Assembly: GCA_017553505.1 (NCBI GenBank)
Contig: JAFZLD010000015.1
Location: 62,001-126,000 of the forward strand
Direction of reading: 5' to 3'
Length of the DNA stretch: 64,000 nucleotides
Source: Lachnospiraceae bacterium
GTDB taxonomy: Bacteria > Bacillota > Clostridia > Lachnospirales > Lachnospiraceae
The translations under genes were made by a program, and so were the position numbers. Shown here one piece after another: positions 1 through 7,717 of the stretch; the stretch's first letter is position 1; each line of letters opens with the position of its first letter. The notes beneath the pieces were generated by a model. That model had not been told where the DNA came from and made no database searches. It worked only from the letters and a program-made list of their open reading frames with translations.

Positions 1-624
1 GTGGGACCTACGGGTGTGGGCAAGACTACGCTTACGCAGCTTATTTCCAGATTCTATGAGCCTACTTCGGGCAGGATTCTGATAGATGGGCATGACATCA
101 AGGATGTGACGATTGAAAGCTTAAGGCAGAATATCTCGCCGGTGCTTCAGGATACGTTTCTTTTTAACGGAACCATCGCCGAGAACATCGGATACGCATA
201 TCCCGAGGCCGACCTTGATATGATTAAAGAAGCCGCTAAGATAGCCAATATTCACGAGGACATCCTTGCGATGCCTGACGGTTATGATACCGTTGTGGGC
301 GAGAGAGGATTGAGGCTGTCAGGCGGCCAGAAACAGCGAGTTTCGATAGCCCGTGCGATTCTTCGAAAGTCACCGATTATCATCCTTGATGAGGCGACAG
401 CTTCTGTTGACGTTGAGACAGAGCGTCAGATTCAGGATGCTATTACGGGAATTGTAGGCTCGCGTACTATCATAGCCATAGCACACCGGCTTTCCACCAT
501 CCGTAATGCTGACATGATTCTTGTAATAGAAGACGGCAAGATTACCGAGCAAGGTACCCACGAGGAACTGGTGGCGTTAGGCGGAAGCTATGCAAGGATG
601 AACAGGATACAGAGTAATTCGTAA
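1..624 (+). CDS. ABC exporter, ATP-binding C-terminal part (5' truncated by window edge)
   Basis: The nucleotide-binding domain of an exporter-type ABC protein; the upstream membrane domain lies outside the window. Seen: Walker A GPTGVGKTT at the very start, Q-loop region (SPVLQDTFLFNGTIAENI), signature LSGGQKQR, Walker B IIILDEAT and the H-loop in IAHRLST. The Q-loop context DTFLFNGTIAENI and the tail TEQGTHEEL are typical of half-transporter or MsbA/lipid/multidrug-type exporters fused to a TM domain. The first visible codon is GTG, but this is internal sequence, not a start. The substrate cannot be inferred. A partner half-transporter is probably just upstream. Confidence 0.93.
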   Translation: MGPTGVGKTTLTQLISRFYEPTSGRILIDGHDIKDVTIESLRQNISPVLQDTFLFNGTIAENIGYAYPEADLDMIKEAAKIANIHEDILAMPDGYDTVVGERGLRLSGGQKQRVSIARAILRKSPIIILDEATASVDVETERQIQDAITGIVGSRTIIAIAHRLSTIRNADMILVIEDGKITEQGTHEELVALGGSYARMNRIQSNS

Positions 625-646
625 CTAATTACAAATGATTTTGATT

Positions 647-685
647 TCAAGCCATGCGAAACGCTTGGCTTGATTTATATTACGT
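647..685 (+). terminator. Hairpin after ABC exporter gene, likely terminator
   Basis: Arms TCAAGCCA (647-654) and TGGCTTGA (666-673), with an inner GCG/CGC pair, are followed by a T-rich but imperfect tail (TTTATATT). It sits 23 nt after the stop codon. The terminating ability is uncertain because the U-tract is interrupted. Confidence 0.5.
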
Positions 686-789
686 CTTAGTGTATTCTGT
701 AACAGATATTTCTGTATGCTTTTTTCATATTCATGTGGCGACTATTCTGTCACGTTTTCACGAATTATTTGTTTTTTATGTACCTGTTG

Positions 790-1130
790 ACATGCGTAAG
801 TACGATTAGGTGGATTTAGCATGTCTTGATTTGAGTGGCGTAAGAGATTTATGCATGCGATAGAGTGTTCATGTTCGGTTGGCATGTCGTTTGGCAAGGT
901 AAATTTATCTAACAACGAAAGTCCTACATGCGAGAACGGAAATAGTTAGATTTCGCATGTAAGCTTATGCATGCGATAAGAGATTTGGCATCTATACATA
1001 TGTCGGAGTCAGAAAATGGACAGAAAATGCTACATGCGAGAATGCACTCGACGTCATATAGCATGTTAAGTCCACTAAAGGAAGAAAACGGCATACATGC
1101 GAAATGGTGGAGAGTATCTGTACGCATGTC
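790..1130 (+). repeat. Array of six 36-nt dyad units, RCATGCG-N22-GCATGTC
   Basis: Six units each begin with (A/G)CATGCG and end with GCATGTC or a close variant, with exactly 22 nt between the two 7-mers. Units are at 790-825, 853-888, 926-961, 969-1004, 1032-1067 and 1095-1130. The ends are ACATGC and GCATGT, which are reverse complements. In units 2 and 4 the first A is G, which would leave a G-U pair in RNA; unit 4 has the most degenerate right arm (ATATGTC). The 22-nt interiors differ in every unit. Unit starts are 63, 73, 43, 63 and 63 bp apart. The array ends 24 nt before the ribosome binding site of the nuclease-like gene. It is not a CRISPR: only 7-mers are conserved and the spacing between units varies. 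Function is unknown; it could be a multi-dyad protein-binding region or a multi-hairpin leader RNA. Confidence 0.85.
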
Positions 1131-1167
1131 TAATCGTCGATTGCATTACTGATTGGAGGATAGAAAT

Positions 1168-1965
1168 ATAAAAGATTACAGAGAAATGCTTAGTGAACAG
1201 TCAAAATGGCTGGATTCACTTCTTACTAAGACAGAAAAAAGCTTGAAAGTTAATAAAACTAAGGGTGATATTGCGCTGAGATTTTCAAAAAGAAACGGGC
1301 AGTATCAATACTACATAGAGGATGATACAGGAAAAAGGCAGTATATCAAGAAAAAAGATGTCAATATGGCAGCGAGAGTGGCACAACGAGATTACGATTT
1401 GGCGCTTAAGAAGACGTTGACTTCTCTTAGATACAGGCTGAACCAATTCATTAATCTCTATGACATCAGCATGGTAGAAGCAGAATATGATAACTTATCT
1501 GAGGCAAGGAAGAGATTGATAGTACCGGTAGTCGATACTGACAGCGATTATATTACAAAATGGATGACAGAACACAGGGGAGGGATGAATCCGTTTCCAA
1601 GAGAAGGGCAATACCTCACTGAACGTGGGGAACTGGTAAGGTCTAAGTCCGAGAAGATTTTAGCTGACCTCTTTAACAGGCATAGTATTCCGTATGTATA
1701 CGAGACGGGCTTTGAACTTGATAATGGGTATTATATTTATCCGGACTTTGCCCTCTTAAATGTCAAAGAAAGGAGAACGATATACTGGGAACACTTCGGA
1801 TTGGCATCGGACGGTGAATATTCAACTAAGGCTTTGCAGAAGTTAAGGCAATATGAGTCAGTTGGAATTGAGGTTGGCGTGGACTTGCTGTTTTCTGTTG
1901 AGGCTGAGAATATGCCTTTGGACGTGAAGAGTATAGAGAAGAAGATTATGAAATACCTGATATGA
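1168..1965 (+). CDS. PD-(D/E)XK-nuclease-like protein of unknown function
   Basis: About 265 aa, soluble. The N-terminal half is charged and helical (residues 1-110). The C-terminal half resembles a restriction-endonuclease fold: a helix with SKSEKILADLF (E162), then YPDFALLN (D193), then YWEHFG (E208), followed by a Lys-bearing helix. This order matches PD-(D/E)XK relatives appended to some UvrD-like helicases. The strict E-x-K is E-H-F here, so activity is not certain. Start choice is odd: a strong GGAGGA (1155-1160) is correctly spaced only to ATA at 1168. TTG at 1153 overlaps that site and ATG at 1186 is 25 nt away. It stands alone behind the dyad array. No methylase or helicase is adjacent. 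Confidence 0.7.
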   Translation: MKDYREMLSEQSKWLDSLLTKTEKSLKVNKTKGDIALRFSKRNGQYQYYIEDDTGKRQYIKKKDVNMAARVAQRDYDLALKKTLTSLRYRLNQFINLYDISMVEAEYDNLSEARKRLIVPVVDTDSDYITKWMTEHRGGMNPFPREGQYLTERGELVRSKSEKILADLFNRHSIPYVYETGFELDNGYYIYPDFALLNVKERRTIYWEHFGLASDGEYSTKALQKLRQYESVGIEVGVDLLFSVEAENMPLDVKSIEKKIMKYLI

Positions 1966-2025
1966 GAGCAGGGTAATATCTATATGGTAAAATAATAGAA
2001 ACATTGCCTTAATAGGAGAAAGCGT

Positions 2026-3036
2026 GTGACAACCCGATTTGACATTAAAAGAAACTGTATACAAACTATCAAAATCGCTCTTGCGGCTATAATAGCAATC
2101 CTCATAGCAGAGGCTCTGAGCCTGCAGTTTGCGGTCTCTGCAGGCATCGTGGCAATTCTTTCTGTAGCATTTACTAAGCGGGAGACCATACAGACTGCGG
2201 TTAACAGGTTCCTGGCTTTTGCGGTGGCACTGGTGATTGCGGCGGCGTGCTTCAATCTGATAGGGTATGACAGGTATGGGTTCTTTGCGTATCTTGTTCT
2301 TTTTATAGGTGTGTGCCGGTTTATGGGGTGGGACAATGCAATGGCCATGGATTCTGTGCTGATATCACATTTTCTAACGCTAAAGGCGATGGGTGCGACG
2401 GAACTGATCAATGAAATCGGGCTCTTCGTAATCGGCGTGGGAATCGGTATAGCGGCCAATCTTTTCATCAGGCCAAAGAAGGATTACATGGCCAAGATGA
2501 AGGATGAGACGGACGCGCTTATGAAGAAGGCGCTTCACAGAATGTCACTTAGAATCGTGAATCCGGCGATGGATGACTATGACGGCAGTTGTTTTATTAC
2601 GCTCAGAAAGACTCTCGATGAAGCCTCGGCACTGGCGCACCTTAATTACATGAATCAGTTAACTTCCCGAAATAAAGAAGACATTGAATATATCGCCATG
2701 CGCGAGGAACAGTCGGACACGTTATATGAAATATACAAGCATTTACGCGGGATTCAGACGGTTCCGAATACTGCAGAGATGTTGTCGAGGTTCTTTGAAA
2801 AAGTTTCGGTTGAGTATTCGATGGAGAATACCGTGGACGGGCTTATGGCGGAATATGACGAGCTTAACACTCACATGAAAGAGATGCCGTTACCCAAAGA
2901 TAGAGAAGAATTCGAGGACCGCGCGAGACTGTTTGCGGTGATGCGGGGGATAGGAGATTTGCTGTATATTAAACATATTTACGTTCTGAAAGCTGCCAAT
3001 CAACGCAACTTGAAGTTGCGCAAACTTCAAAAATAG
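2026..3036 (+). CDS. Aromatic acid exporter family (ArAE/FUSC-like) membrane protein
   Basis: 336 aa. Start is GTG at 2026, preceded by AGGAGA at 2013-2018. The N-terminal ~145 residues form about five hydrophobic segments (for example around IKIALAAIIAILIAEAL and FAVALVIAAACFNLIGY). A charged cytoplasmic C-terminal domain with helices follows (from about residue 150, KKDYMAKMKDETDALMKK). This is the layout of the Firmicute ArAE_1 plus ArAE_1_C family, assigned to the aromatic-acid/fusaric-acid resistance superfamily. The substrate is not known for this branch. It is monocistronic as far as can be seen. Confidence 0.85.
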   Translation: MTTRFDIKRNCIQTIKIALAAIIAILIAEALSLQFAVSAGIVAILSVAFTKRETIQTAVNRFLAFAVALVIAAACFNLIGYDRYGFFAYLVLFIGVCRFMGWDNAMAMDSVLISHFLTLKAMGATELINEIGLFVIGVGIGIAANLFIRPKKDYMAKMKDETDALMKKALHRMSLRIVNPAMDDYDGSCFITLRKTLDEASALAHLNYMNQLTSRNKEDIEYIAMREEQSDTLYEIYKHLRGIQTVPNTAEMLSRFFEKVSVEYSMENTVDGLMAEYDELNTHMKEMPLPKDREEFEDRARLFAVMRGIGDLLYIKHIYVLKAANQRNLKLRKLQK

Positions 3037-3131
3037 CACATCATGGTTGGTAGAGGGCTACAGCCTCTCATGTTAATCTATACTTGCGACGCGGAGCAGA
3101 CATCAAGCAAGACAGATTAAAGGAGACTATT

Positions 3132-3800
3132 ATGAGTTTTGGAAACAACCTTCAATATTTGCGCCAGTTAAGCGGTAACATGACCCAGGAGGATCTTGCT
3201 GAAAAGCTTAACGTAAGCCGCCAGACCATTTCCAAGTGGGAAATGGATACAGCCAATCCCGAGATGGACAAGGCTCTCGAACTTTGCAAGATTTTCAACT
3301 GTTCCCTCGACAATCTCTTCAGGGACGAGATGGACAAAAGAAACGATGCCTACTCAAACCTTCGAATAGAAACAGTGCCGGGATTTAAGTACGTAGAATA
3401 CACCGTAGTCAGCAAAGAGCCGGAAAGTGATGCTATCGGCAAGGTTAACGGATACGCCAAAGCAAACGGAGACAAATCCCCCAAGGTTATAGGCTGGGAT
3501 TTCCCAAACCTTTCGCAGGAGCAGATTAACGTATTCAACATGCACGGATATACTGCAGCATGGGTAGTGCCGGAAGGCCTCACGCCCGAGGGTCTCACGG
3601 TCAAAGAACAACCCGCGCACAAATATGCAGCGATTCACATCGAGCATCCCTTTGACAATCCATTTGTCACTATACCCGGAGCCTATAAGACCCTGAACGA
3701 TTTCATGAGAACCAATGGTCTTACATACTCGGAAGATGGCGTGATTCCGTGCTACGAGACAGACGGAGAAAGCATGGATGTCTACATAGCCTGCAAGTAA
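3132..3800 (+). CDS. XRE-family regulator with C-terminal GyrI-like effector domain
   Basis: 222 aa from ATG 3132 (AGGAG at 3121-3125). Residues 1-70 form an HTH_XRE domain: LRQLSGNMTQEDLAEKLNVS, then RQTISKWE as the recognition helix. The remaining ~150 residues contain GFKYVEYTVVSKEP and end with YETDGESMDVYIACK, resembling GyrI/AraC-effector-type ligand-binding domains. Such proteins are common Clostridial one-component regulators. The target is unknown; no obvious operator was found at its own promoter. An upstream reading to 3084 in the same frame lacks a ribosome binding site. Confidence 0.85.
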   Translation: MSFGNNLQYLRQLSGNMTQEDLAEKLNVSRQTISKWEMDTANPEMDKALELCKIFNCSLDNLFRDEMDKRNDAYSNLRIETVPGFKYVEYTVVSKEPESDAIGKVNGYAKANGDKSPKVIGWDFPNLSQEQINVFNMHGYTAAWVVPEGLTPEGLTVKEQPAHKYAAIHIEHPFDNPFVTIPGAYKTLNDFMRTNGLTYSEDGVIPCYETDGESMDVYIACK

Positions 3801-3856
3801 TAGGGTAACTAAGTGAACTAACGGTTCATTTTCAAAGAGAATAATGCAGTGTATGA

Positions 3857-3892
3857 TTCCCTTGTGAGCATTGCGCTCATGAGGGAATTTTT
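3857..3892 (+). terminator. Intrinsic terminator after XRE regulator
   Basis: Arms TTCCCTTGTGAGC and GCTCATGAGGGAA (11 of 13 paired plus G-U) with a 5-nt loop, followed by TTTTT. It separates the regulator from the NUDIX operon. Confidence 0.85.
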
Positions 3893-3957
3893 GTGTGTGA
3901 GCGCGGATGATGTGGTATTATTGATTCAATGAGTTATTGGGAGGGAGTACGAGTTAA

Positions 3958-4485
3958 ATGGAACAAGAATTGTACTTGGAACTTGAAGACAAAGAGTGGC
4001 CTTTCACCTTTACGGACCACGACAGAAACATCGCCAGAGGTATAGTATTTGACGACGCAGGTAATTTCTATTTCGTGCGGGCTGAGCGTGATGATGATTT
4101 TGGAAGAGCGACGCTTATAGAGACTGCAGGCGGTGGCGTGGAGCCGGGCGAAGAACTTAATGAGGCAATTAAGCGCGAGTTAAATGAAGAACTCGGTGCC
4201 GAGGTTGAAGTTGTATGTAAAATCGGTGTGGTAAGTGACTACTACAATCTTATACATCGCCACAATATCAATAATTATTTCTTGTGCAGGGCGGTTTCTT
4301 TTGGCGAGAAGCACCTTATGCCGGATGAGATAGAGGATTTCCATTTATCGACACTCAAATTTTCATATGATGAGGCGATGGCGGAGTACGAGCTTAGAAG
4401 AGAGACGCCTATCGGAAGGCTGATTGCGAACAGGGAGATGCCGATTCTTAAGAGGGCGCACGAGATTTTAAAGGGTATGGAGTAA
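3958..4485 (+). CDS. NUDIX hydrolase
   Basis: 175 aa. The NUDIX box is complete: GGGVEPGEELNEAIKRELNEE followed by LG, matching GX5EX7REUXEEXGU. It hydrolyses a nucleoside-diphosphate-linked substrate that cannot be named from sequence. ATG 3958 is preceded by GGGAGGGAG. It begins a tightly packed series with the APH-like kinase (5 nt downstream), a HAD phosphatase and a GNAT protein. That series suggests a small-molecule modification or housecleaning operon rather than one pathway. Confidence 0.9.
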   Translation: MEQELYLELEDKEWPFTFTDHDRNIARGIVFDDAGNFYFVRAERDDDFGRATLIETAGGGVEPGEELNEAIKRELNEELGAEVEVVCKIGVVSDYYNLIHRHNINNYFLCRAVSFGEKHLMPDEIEDFHLSTLKFSYDEAMAEYELRRETPIGRLIANREMPILKRAHEILKGME

Positions 4486-4489
4486 TAAA

Positions 4490-5407
4490 ATGTTTGAAGA
4501 CATTAAATCAAGCGTGAACTGGGCGTCTGTGGAACCTGTCACCAAGGGCTGGTCGGACGATAAGAAGTACCTGGTGACTACCAAGGCGGGAGAGCGATTG
4601 CTTCTCAGAATTTCGGACGCTTCACAGTATGACCTCAAGGCCAAAGAATACGCGATTATCACGAAGTACGCTTCGACAGGCATAAAGATGTCCGGGCCGA
4701 TAGAGTTCGGAACCTGCGACGGCGGCAAGAGCGTTTATATTCTGCTTACGTGGCTTGAAGGCGAGGATTTGGAGGACGTTCTTCCGAGACTTTCCGAGGG
4801 TGAGCAGTATCTTCTCGGCAGGCAGGCGGGAGAGATTTTAAGAAAGATTCACTCGATTCCTCTTGATGAGGCAGACCTTCCCAAGAATACGAAGAAAGAG
4901 AAGAAACTCTTCCAGTTATCGCACTATGAAGAGTCGAACGTGCGCATATCAGGCGACGAAACGGCCATTAAATATGTCAGAGACAATATCGACGAAATCT
5001 GGAAAGTGCCCGCAGTGTACCAGCACGGCGATTTTCATCCCGGGAACCTGATATATTCGGGGGACAGCACCATCGGTGTTATTGATTTTAACAGATGGGA
5101 AGTGGGCGACCCTTATGAAGAATTCTATAAGCTGGAAAGCTTCGGAACAGAGCTGAGCGTGCCCTATTGCATCGGACAGATCGACGCGTACTTTCAGGGT
5201 GGCATTCCGGAAGGCTTCTGGAAGGCCAATGCGGTGTATGTGGCCCACGCTTCTTTATTTTCCATCAAGTGGGCGGAGAAGTTCGGGCAGGAGGACATTG
5301 ACGGTATGGTAAGGCGCGCGAGGGCTGCTTTTGCTGACTTTGACGGGTTCAATTCGTATGTGCCGAAGTGGTACACGGATGAGTACAGTAAGGAATACGA
5401 CGCGTAA
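4490..5407 (+). CDS. Aminoglycoside phosphotransferase (APH)-family kinase
   Basis: 305 aa. Catalytic loop YQHGDFHPGNLIY (HGDxxxxN) and metal-binding GVIDFNRWEVGDP are typical of the APH/choline-kinase-like fold. In the N-lobe, YLVTTKAGERLLLRISD supplies the ATP-binding Lys/Arg strand. It lies 5 nt after the NUDIX stop, so the two are translationally coupled. The family includes antibiotic kinases, but chromosomal Clostridial members of this type usually have unknown substrates. A resistance function should not be assumed. Confidence 0.87.
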   Translation: MFEDIKSSVNWASVEPVTKGWSDDKKYLVTTKAGERLLLRISDASQYDLKAKEYAIITKYASTGIKMSGPIEFGTCDGGKSVYILLTWLEGEDLEDVLPRLSEGEQYLLGRQAGEILRKIHSIPLDEADLPKNTKKEKKLFQLSHYEESNVRISGDETAIKYVRDNIDEIWKVPAVYQHGDFHPGNLIYSGDSTIGVIDFNRWEVGDPYEEFYKLESFGTELSVPYCIGQIDAYFQGGIPEGFWKANAVYVAHASLFSIKWAEKFGQEDIDGMVRRARAAFADFDGFNSYVPKWYTDEYSKEYDA

Positions 5408-5427
5408 CAGCGCGGTTGGGGAGATAT

Positions 5428-6270
5428 ATGGGTAAAACACTTTACGTTACCGACTTAGACGGTACGCTTCTTAACAGACAGGACAAAATCAGTCCTTTCA
5501 GCATCGAAACCATCAATAAACTGGTGGAGGAAGGCATGCTTTTTACGTATGCCACCGCCAGGTCTTTGGTGTCTGCGTCCGTAGTGACCAAGGGGCTCAG
5601 CACTAAAATTCCCGTGATTGCATATAACGGAGCCTTTATCATTCAGCCCTCCACCGGAGAGATTCTCGCCAAAGAAGACTTCACGGACGAAGAAAGAACC
5701 TATGCAAGGCGGATTATCGGTGAGCATGGAGTGAGTCCGATGGTGTATTCTTTTGTGAACGGAGTCGAGAAGGTTTCGTGGATTCCGGAGCGGGAGAATG
5801 ACGGTGTGAAGCGATATTTAAACGTGCGCCCGGGGGATAAGAGATTTCGTGCGGTGCATGACGATGAGGCGCTTTATGAGGGCGAGGTATTCTATTACAC
5901 CTGCATAGGGGAGCGTGAGGAACTGCAGCCGATTTACGACGTTTTGTCCGCGGATAGTCGCTACCGTGTTACGCTTCAGCAGGAACTTTATCGGCCGGAG
6001 TATTGGTGCGAGATTATGCCGGCCCGGGCTTCGAAGTCCCATGCAATTGCAAGGTTTAAGGAGATGTGCGGGTGCGACAGGGTGATTTCTTTTGGCGATG
6101 CCGCCAATGACATACCCATGTTTGAAATTTCCGACGAATGCTACGCGGTGGAGAATGCCGTGGATGCGTTAAAGGCCGTAGCCACAGGGATTATTGCGGG
6201 TAACGATGACGACGGCGTGGCGAAGTGGCTTATCGAGAAGCTGGGAAACAAGGAGTTTAAGGGCAAATGA
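5428..6270 (+). CDS. Cof-type HAD-IIB sugar-phosphate phosphatase
   Basis: 280 aa. Motif I VTDLDGTLLN (nucleophile Asp), motif II around TYATARS, a basic motif III and motif IV SFGDAANDIPMF place it in HAD subfamily IIB (Cof). ATG 5428 is chosen with GGGGAGA at 5418-5424; an in-frame TTG at 5416 overlaps that site. Known family members dephosphorylate sugar phosphates or pyridoxal phosphate. It overlaps the next gene by 4 nt (ATGA). Confidence 0.9.
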   Translation: MGKTLYVTDLDGTLLNRQDKISPFSIETINKLVEEGMLFTYATARSLVSASVVTKGLSTKIPVIAYNGAFIIQPSTGEILAKEDFTDEERTYARRIIGEHGVSPMVYSFVNGVEKVSWIPERENDGVKRYLNVRPGDKRFRAVHDDEALYEGEVFYYTCIGEREELQPIYDVLSADSRYRVTLQQELYRPEYWCEIMPARASKSHAIARFKEMCGCDRVISFGDAANDIPMFEISDECYAVENAVDALKAVATGIIAGNDDDGVAKWLIEKLGNKEFKGK

Positions 6271-6836
6271 GCAAAGTTGAATTATATGTACCGAAGCTTG
6301 AAGAGCTTTGGTTCTACGAAAAAATGATGGGCGACCCGGATACAATGTCGTACAACGCGCACTACGATCTGGGCTTCAAAGAATATCACGACGATACGGG
6401 ATGTATCGATTTTCCGCGTGAGCAGTGGGATGAGTGGTATGCCGACTGGGTGGGGCAGGAGCCGAAGCGTTTCTACGCCTACATTAAGGATGCCGAAACC
6501 GGCGAGTGGGTAGGAGACGTGAACTTCCACAAGAGTTACGGCGGCGATTGGTATGACATGGGAATCGTGCTGTATGCGCCTTTTCGCGGGCGTGGGTACT
6601 CGGCGCCGGCTTTGAGGCTGATGCTTGCGCACGCTTTTGAAGCGTGTGGTGTTGCTGAGATTCACAATGATTTTGAGGTGACGCGCGAGGCGGCCTTGAA
6701 GACGCATCTGGCGGTAGGTTTCAAGGAAGCAGGCGTTACGGACGGTGTTGTTACGCTGGTGATGACCAAAGAAGATTTTGAGGCAAATAGGCAACAGGAT
6801 GGCCTTGACAAACAGAACATATGTTTGCTACAATAA
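6267..6836 (+). CDS. GNAT-family N-acetyltransferase
   Basis: 189 aa. GNAT features: WVGDVNFHK beta-strands, the acetyl-CoA loop region around LYAPFRGRGYSAPALRL (Q/RxxGxG/A-like) and the late ALKTHLAVGFKEAG. The start overlaps the HAD gene stop (ATGA), so it is the last gene of that operon. The last ~20 codons overlap a promoter for the next gene (6805-6834). Substrate unknown. Confidence 0.85.
   Translation: MSKVELYVPKLEELWFYEKMMGDPDTMSYNAHYDLGFKEYHDDTGCIDFPREQWDEWYADWVGQEPKRFYAYIKDAETGEWVGDVNFHKSYGGDWYDMGIVLYAPFRGRGYSAPALRLMLAHAFEACGVAEIHNDFEVTREAALKTHLAVGFKEAGVTDGVVTLVMTKEDFEANRQQDGLDKQNICLLQ
6805..6834 (+). promoter_or_regulatory. Sigma-A-type promoter for RidA-like gene
   Basis: TTGACA (6805-6810), 18-nt spacer, TACAAT (6829-6834). 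It lies inside the 3' end of the GNAT gene, 37 nt before the RidA-like start. Confidence 0.75.
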
Positions 6837-6870
6837 TTGCATTGAAAGCAGTTATGAGGAGGTCATTGAT

Positions 6871-7239
6871 ATGAGTGGTATTGAGAGATTTGATGTTAGC
6901 GAAGAGTGGGCACACTCCGGGATTATTAAGGCAGGAGATTTCTACTTTTTAAGCTACTGTGTAGGTAATATCGGTCAGCCTGTGGAGGCTCAGATTAACG
7001 GAGCTATCGACCAGATGGAGTCAAGGCTTAAGATGGTTGGCTTGACGCTTGAGAACGTAGTGCAGATGGATTGCTTATTCCGTGACGTTTGGAACATTCC
7101 GATTATGGAGAAGGTTATTAAAGAGCGTTTTAACGGCAAGTATCCTGTGAGAAAGTCTATTCAGACAGAGTTTGCTCATGTGGGCGGTAAGGATGGTTTG
7201 CAGTTCCAGCTGGATGGGGTTGCTTACGCAGGGAAATAG
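6871..7239 (+). CDS. RidA/YjgF-family protein
   Basis: 122 aa from ATG 6871 with a strong GAGGAGG at 6856-6862. An in-frame ATG at 6778 lies within the preceding gene and upstream of the promoter, so it is rejected. The length and the AQINGAIDQMESRLK and LTLENVVQMDCLFRDV segments match the YjgF/YER057c/UK114 fold. Canonical RidA deaminates reactive enamines/imines with a conserved Arg near the C-terminus. Here PVRKSIQTEF is the equivalent segment and its Arg may serve. Divergent members are not all deaminases. Confidence 0.8.
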   Translation: MSGIERFDVSEEWAHSGIIKAGDFYFLSYCVGNIGQPVEAQINGAIDQMESRLKMVGLTLENVVQMDCLFRDVWNIPIMEKVIKERFNGKYPVRKSIQTEFAHVGGKDGLQFQLDGVAYAGK

Positions 7240-7290
7240 TGCGGATTACAAATTATTGGAATTGAATATAATGAATAAACAAACAAAATT

Positions 7291-7327
7291 ATTTGATTGC
7301 ATTTAGACAAATCACACACAATCAAAT
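7291..7327. promoter_or_regulatory. Inverted repeat, candidate operator upstream of the peptide gene
   Basis: Perfect 9-bp arms ATTTGATTG (7291-7299) and CAATCAAAT (7319-7327), separated by 19 bp. A further TTGATTGATGCAT occurs at about 7349. The rest of 7240-7425 is AT-rich with no gene. The regulator is unknown. Confidence 0.5.
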
Positions 7328-7425
7328 CTATCAAACCTGTTAGATTAATTGATTGATGCATATTATTTTGCTACTCTGATAGCACCAGAAATCATTTCCC
7401 ACAACAAGCGCGAGGAGGAAGCAAG

Positions 7426-7632
7426 ATGAAGAAATGGAATAATCCCGATGTAGAAGTATTAGTACTTTCTGCAACAGCTAACGGCAAGCTTAAGCACAAG
7501 AATGAAGGTATCGATGGTGTTGATGCACACGGCGAGTACAATAAGTACATCAACAAGAATGGTACAGGCTTATTTACACCGCCTACCACAGATTCCGGAG
7601 ATCCCGAAGATCCTGTTGAGAACAACTCATAA
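7426..7632 (+). CDS. Short RiPP-like precursor peptide (lasso-type leader)
   Basis: 68 aa, preceded by a strong GAGGAGG about 10 nt upstream. The N-terminus MKKWNNPDVEVLVLSATA follows the W-x-x-P-x-V-E-V-L pattern of Firmicute (paeninodin-like) lasso leaders. The remainder is polar, Gly/Asp/Asn-rich and has no Cys. If the conserved leader Thr is at -2, the core would start at Asn19-Gly20 and Glu27 would be residue 9, a permitted ring acceptor. The ~50-residue remainder is far longer than usual lasso cores, so a second cleavage or another chemistry is possible. An intrinsic terminator separates it from the cyclase-like gene, as expected for an abundantly expressed precursor. Confidence 0.6.
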   Translation: MKKWNNPDVEVLVLSATANGKLKHKNEGIDGVDAHGEYNKYINKNGTGLFTPPTTDSGDPEDPVENNS

Positions 7633-7643
7633 TAGCTTTAGCA

Positions 7644-7676
7644 AAAGGCCTTGCCGATTGTGGCAAGGCCTTTTTA
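7644..7676 (+). terminator. Intrinsic terminator/attenuator between peptide and cyclase-like gene
   Basis: Arms AAAGGCCTTGCC and GGCAAGGCCTTTT with a short loop, followed by T5. It probably permits partial read-through into the downstream synthetase gene. Confidence 0.88.
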
Positions 7677-7717
7677 TAATTATATTATCTGATATAAGCG
7701 TTAATAGGTGACACGAT

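Noticed and set aside
652-658. A CATGCG word upstream that could be a seventh unit of the 790-1130 array
   Set aside because: It lies in the loop of the ABC-gene terminator hairpin and no GCATGT partner occurs at the fixed 29-nt offset.
790-1130. CRISPR array
   Set aside because: Conserved blocks are only 7 nt, linkers between units vary from 7 to 37 nt and no cas gene is present.
967-1152. A 61-aa open reading frame across the array
   Set aside because: It runs through four of the dyad units, has no ribosome binding site and looks like chance.
4490-5407. Antibiotic resistance kinase
   Set aside because: The APH fold is clear but no feature ties it to an antibiotic and the context is housekeeping-like.
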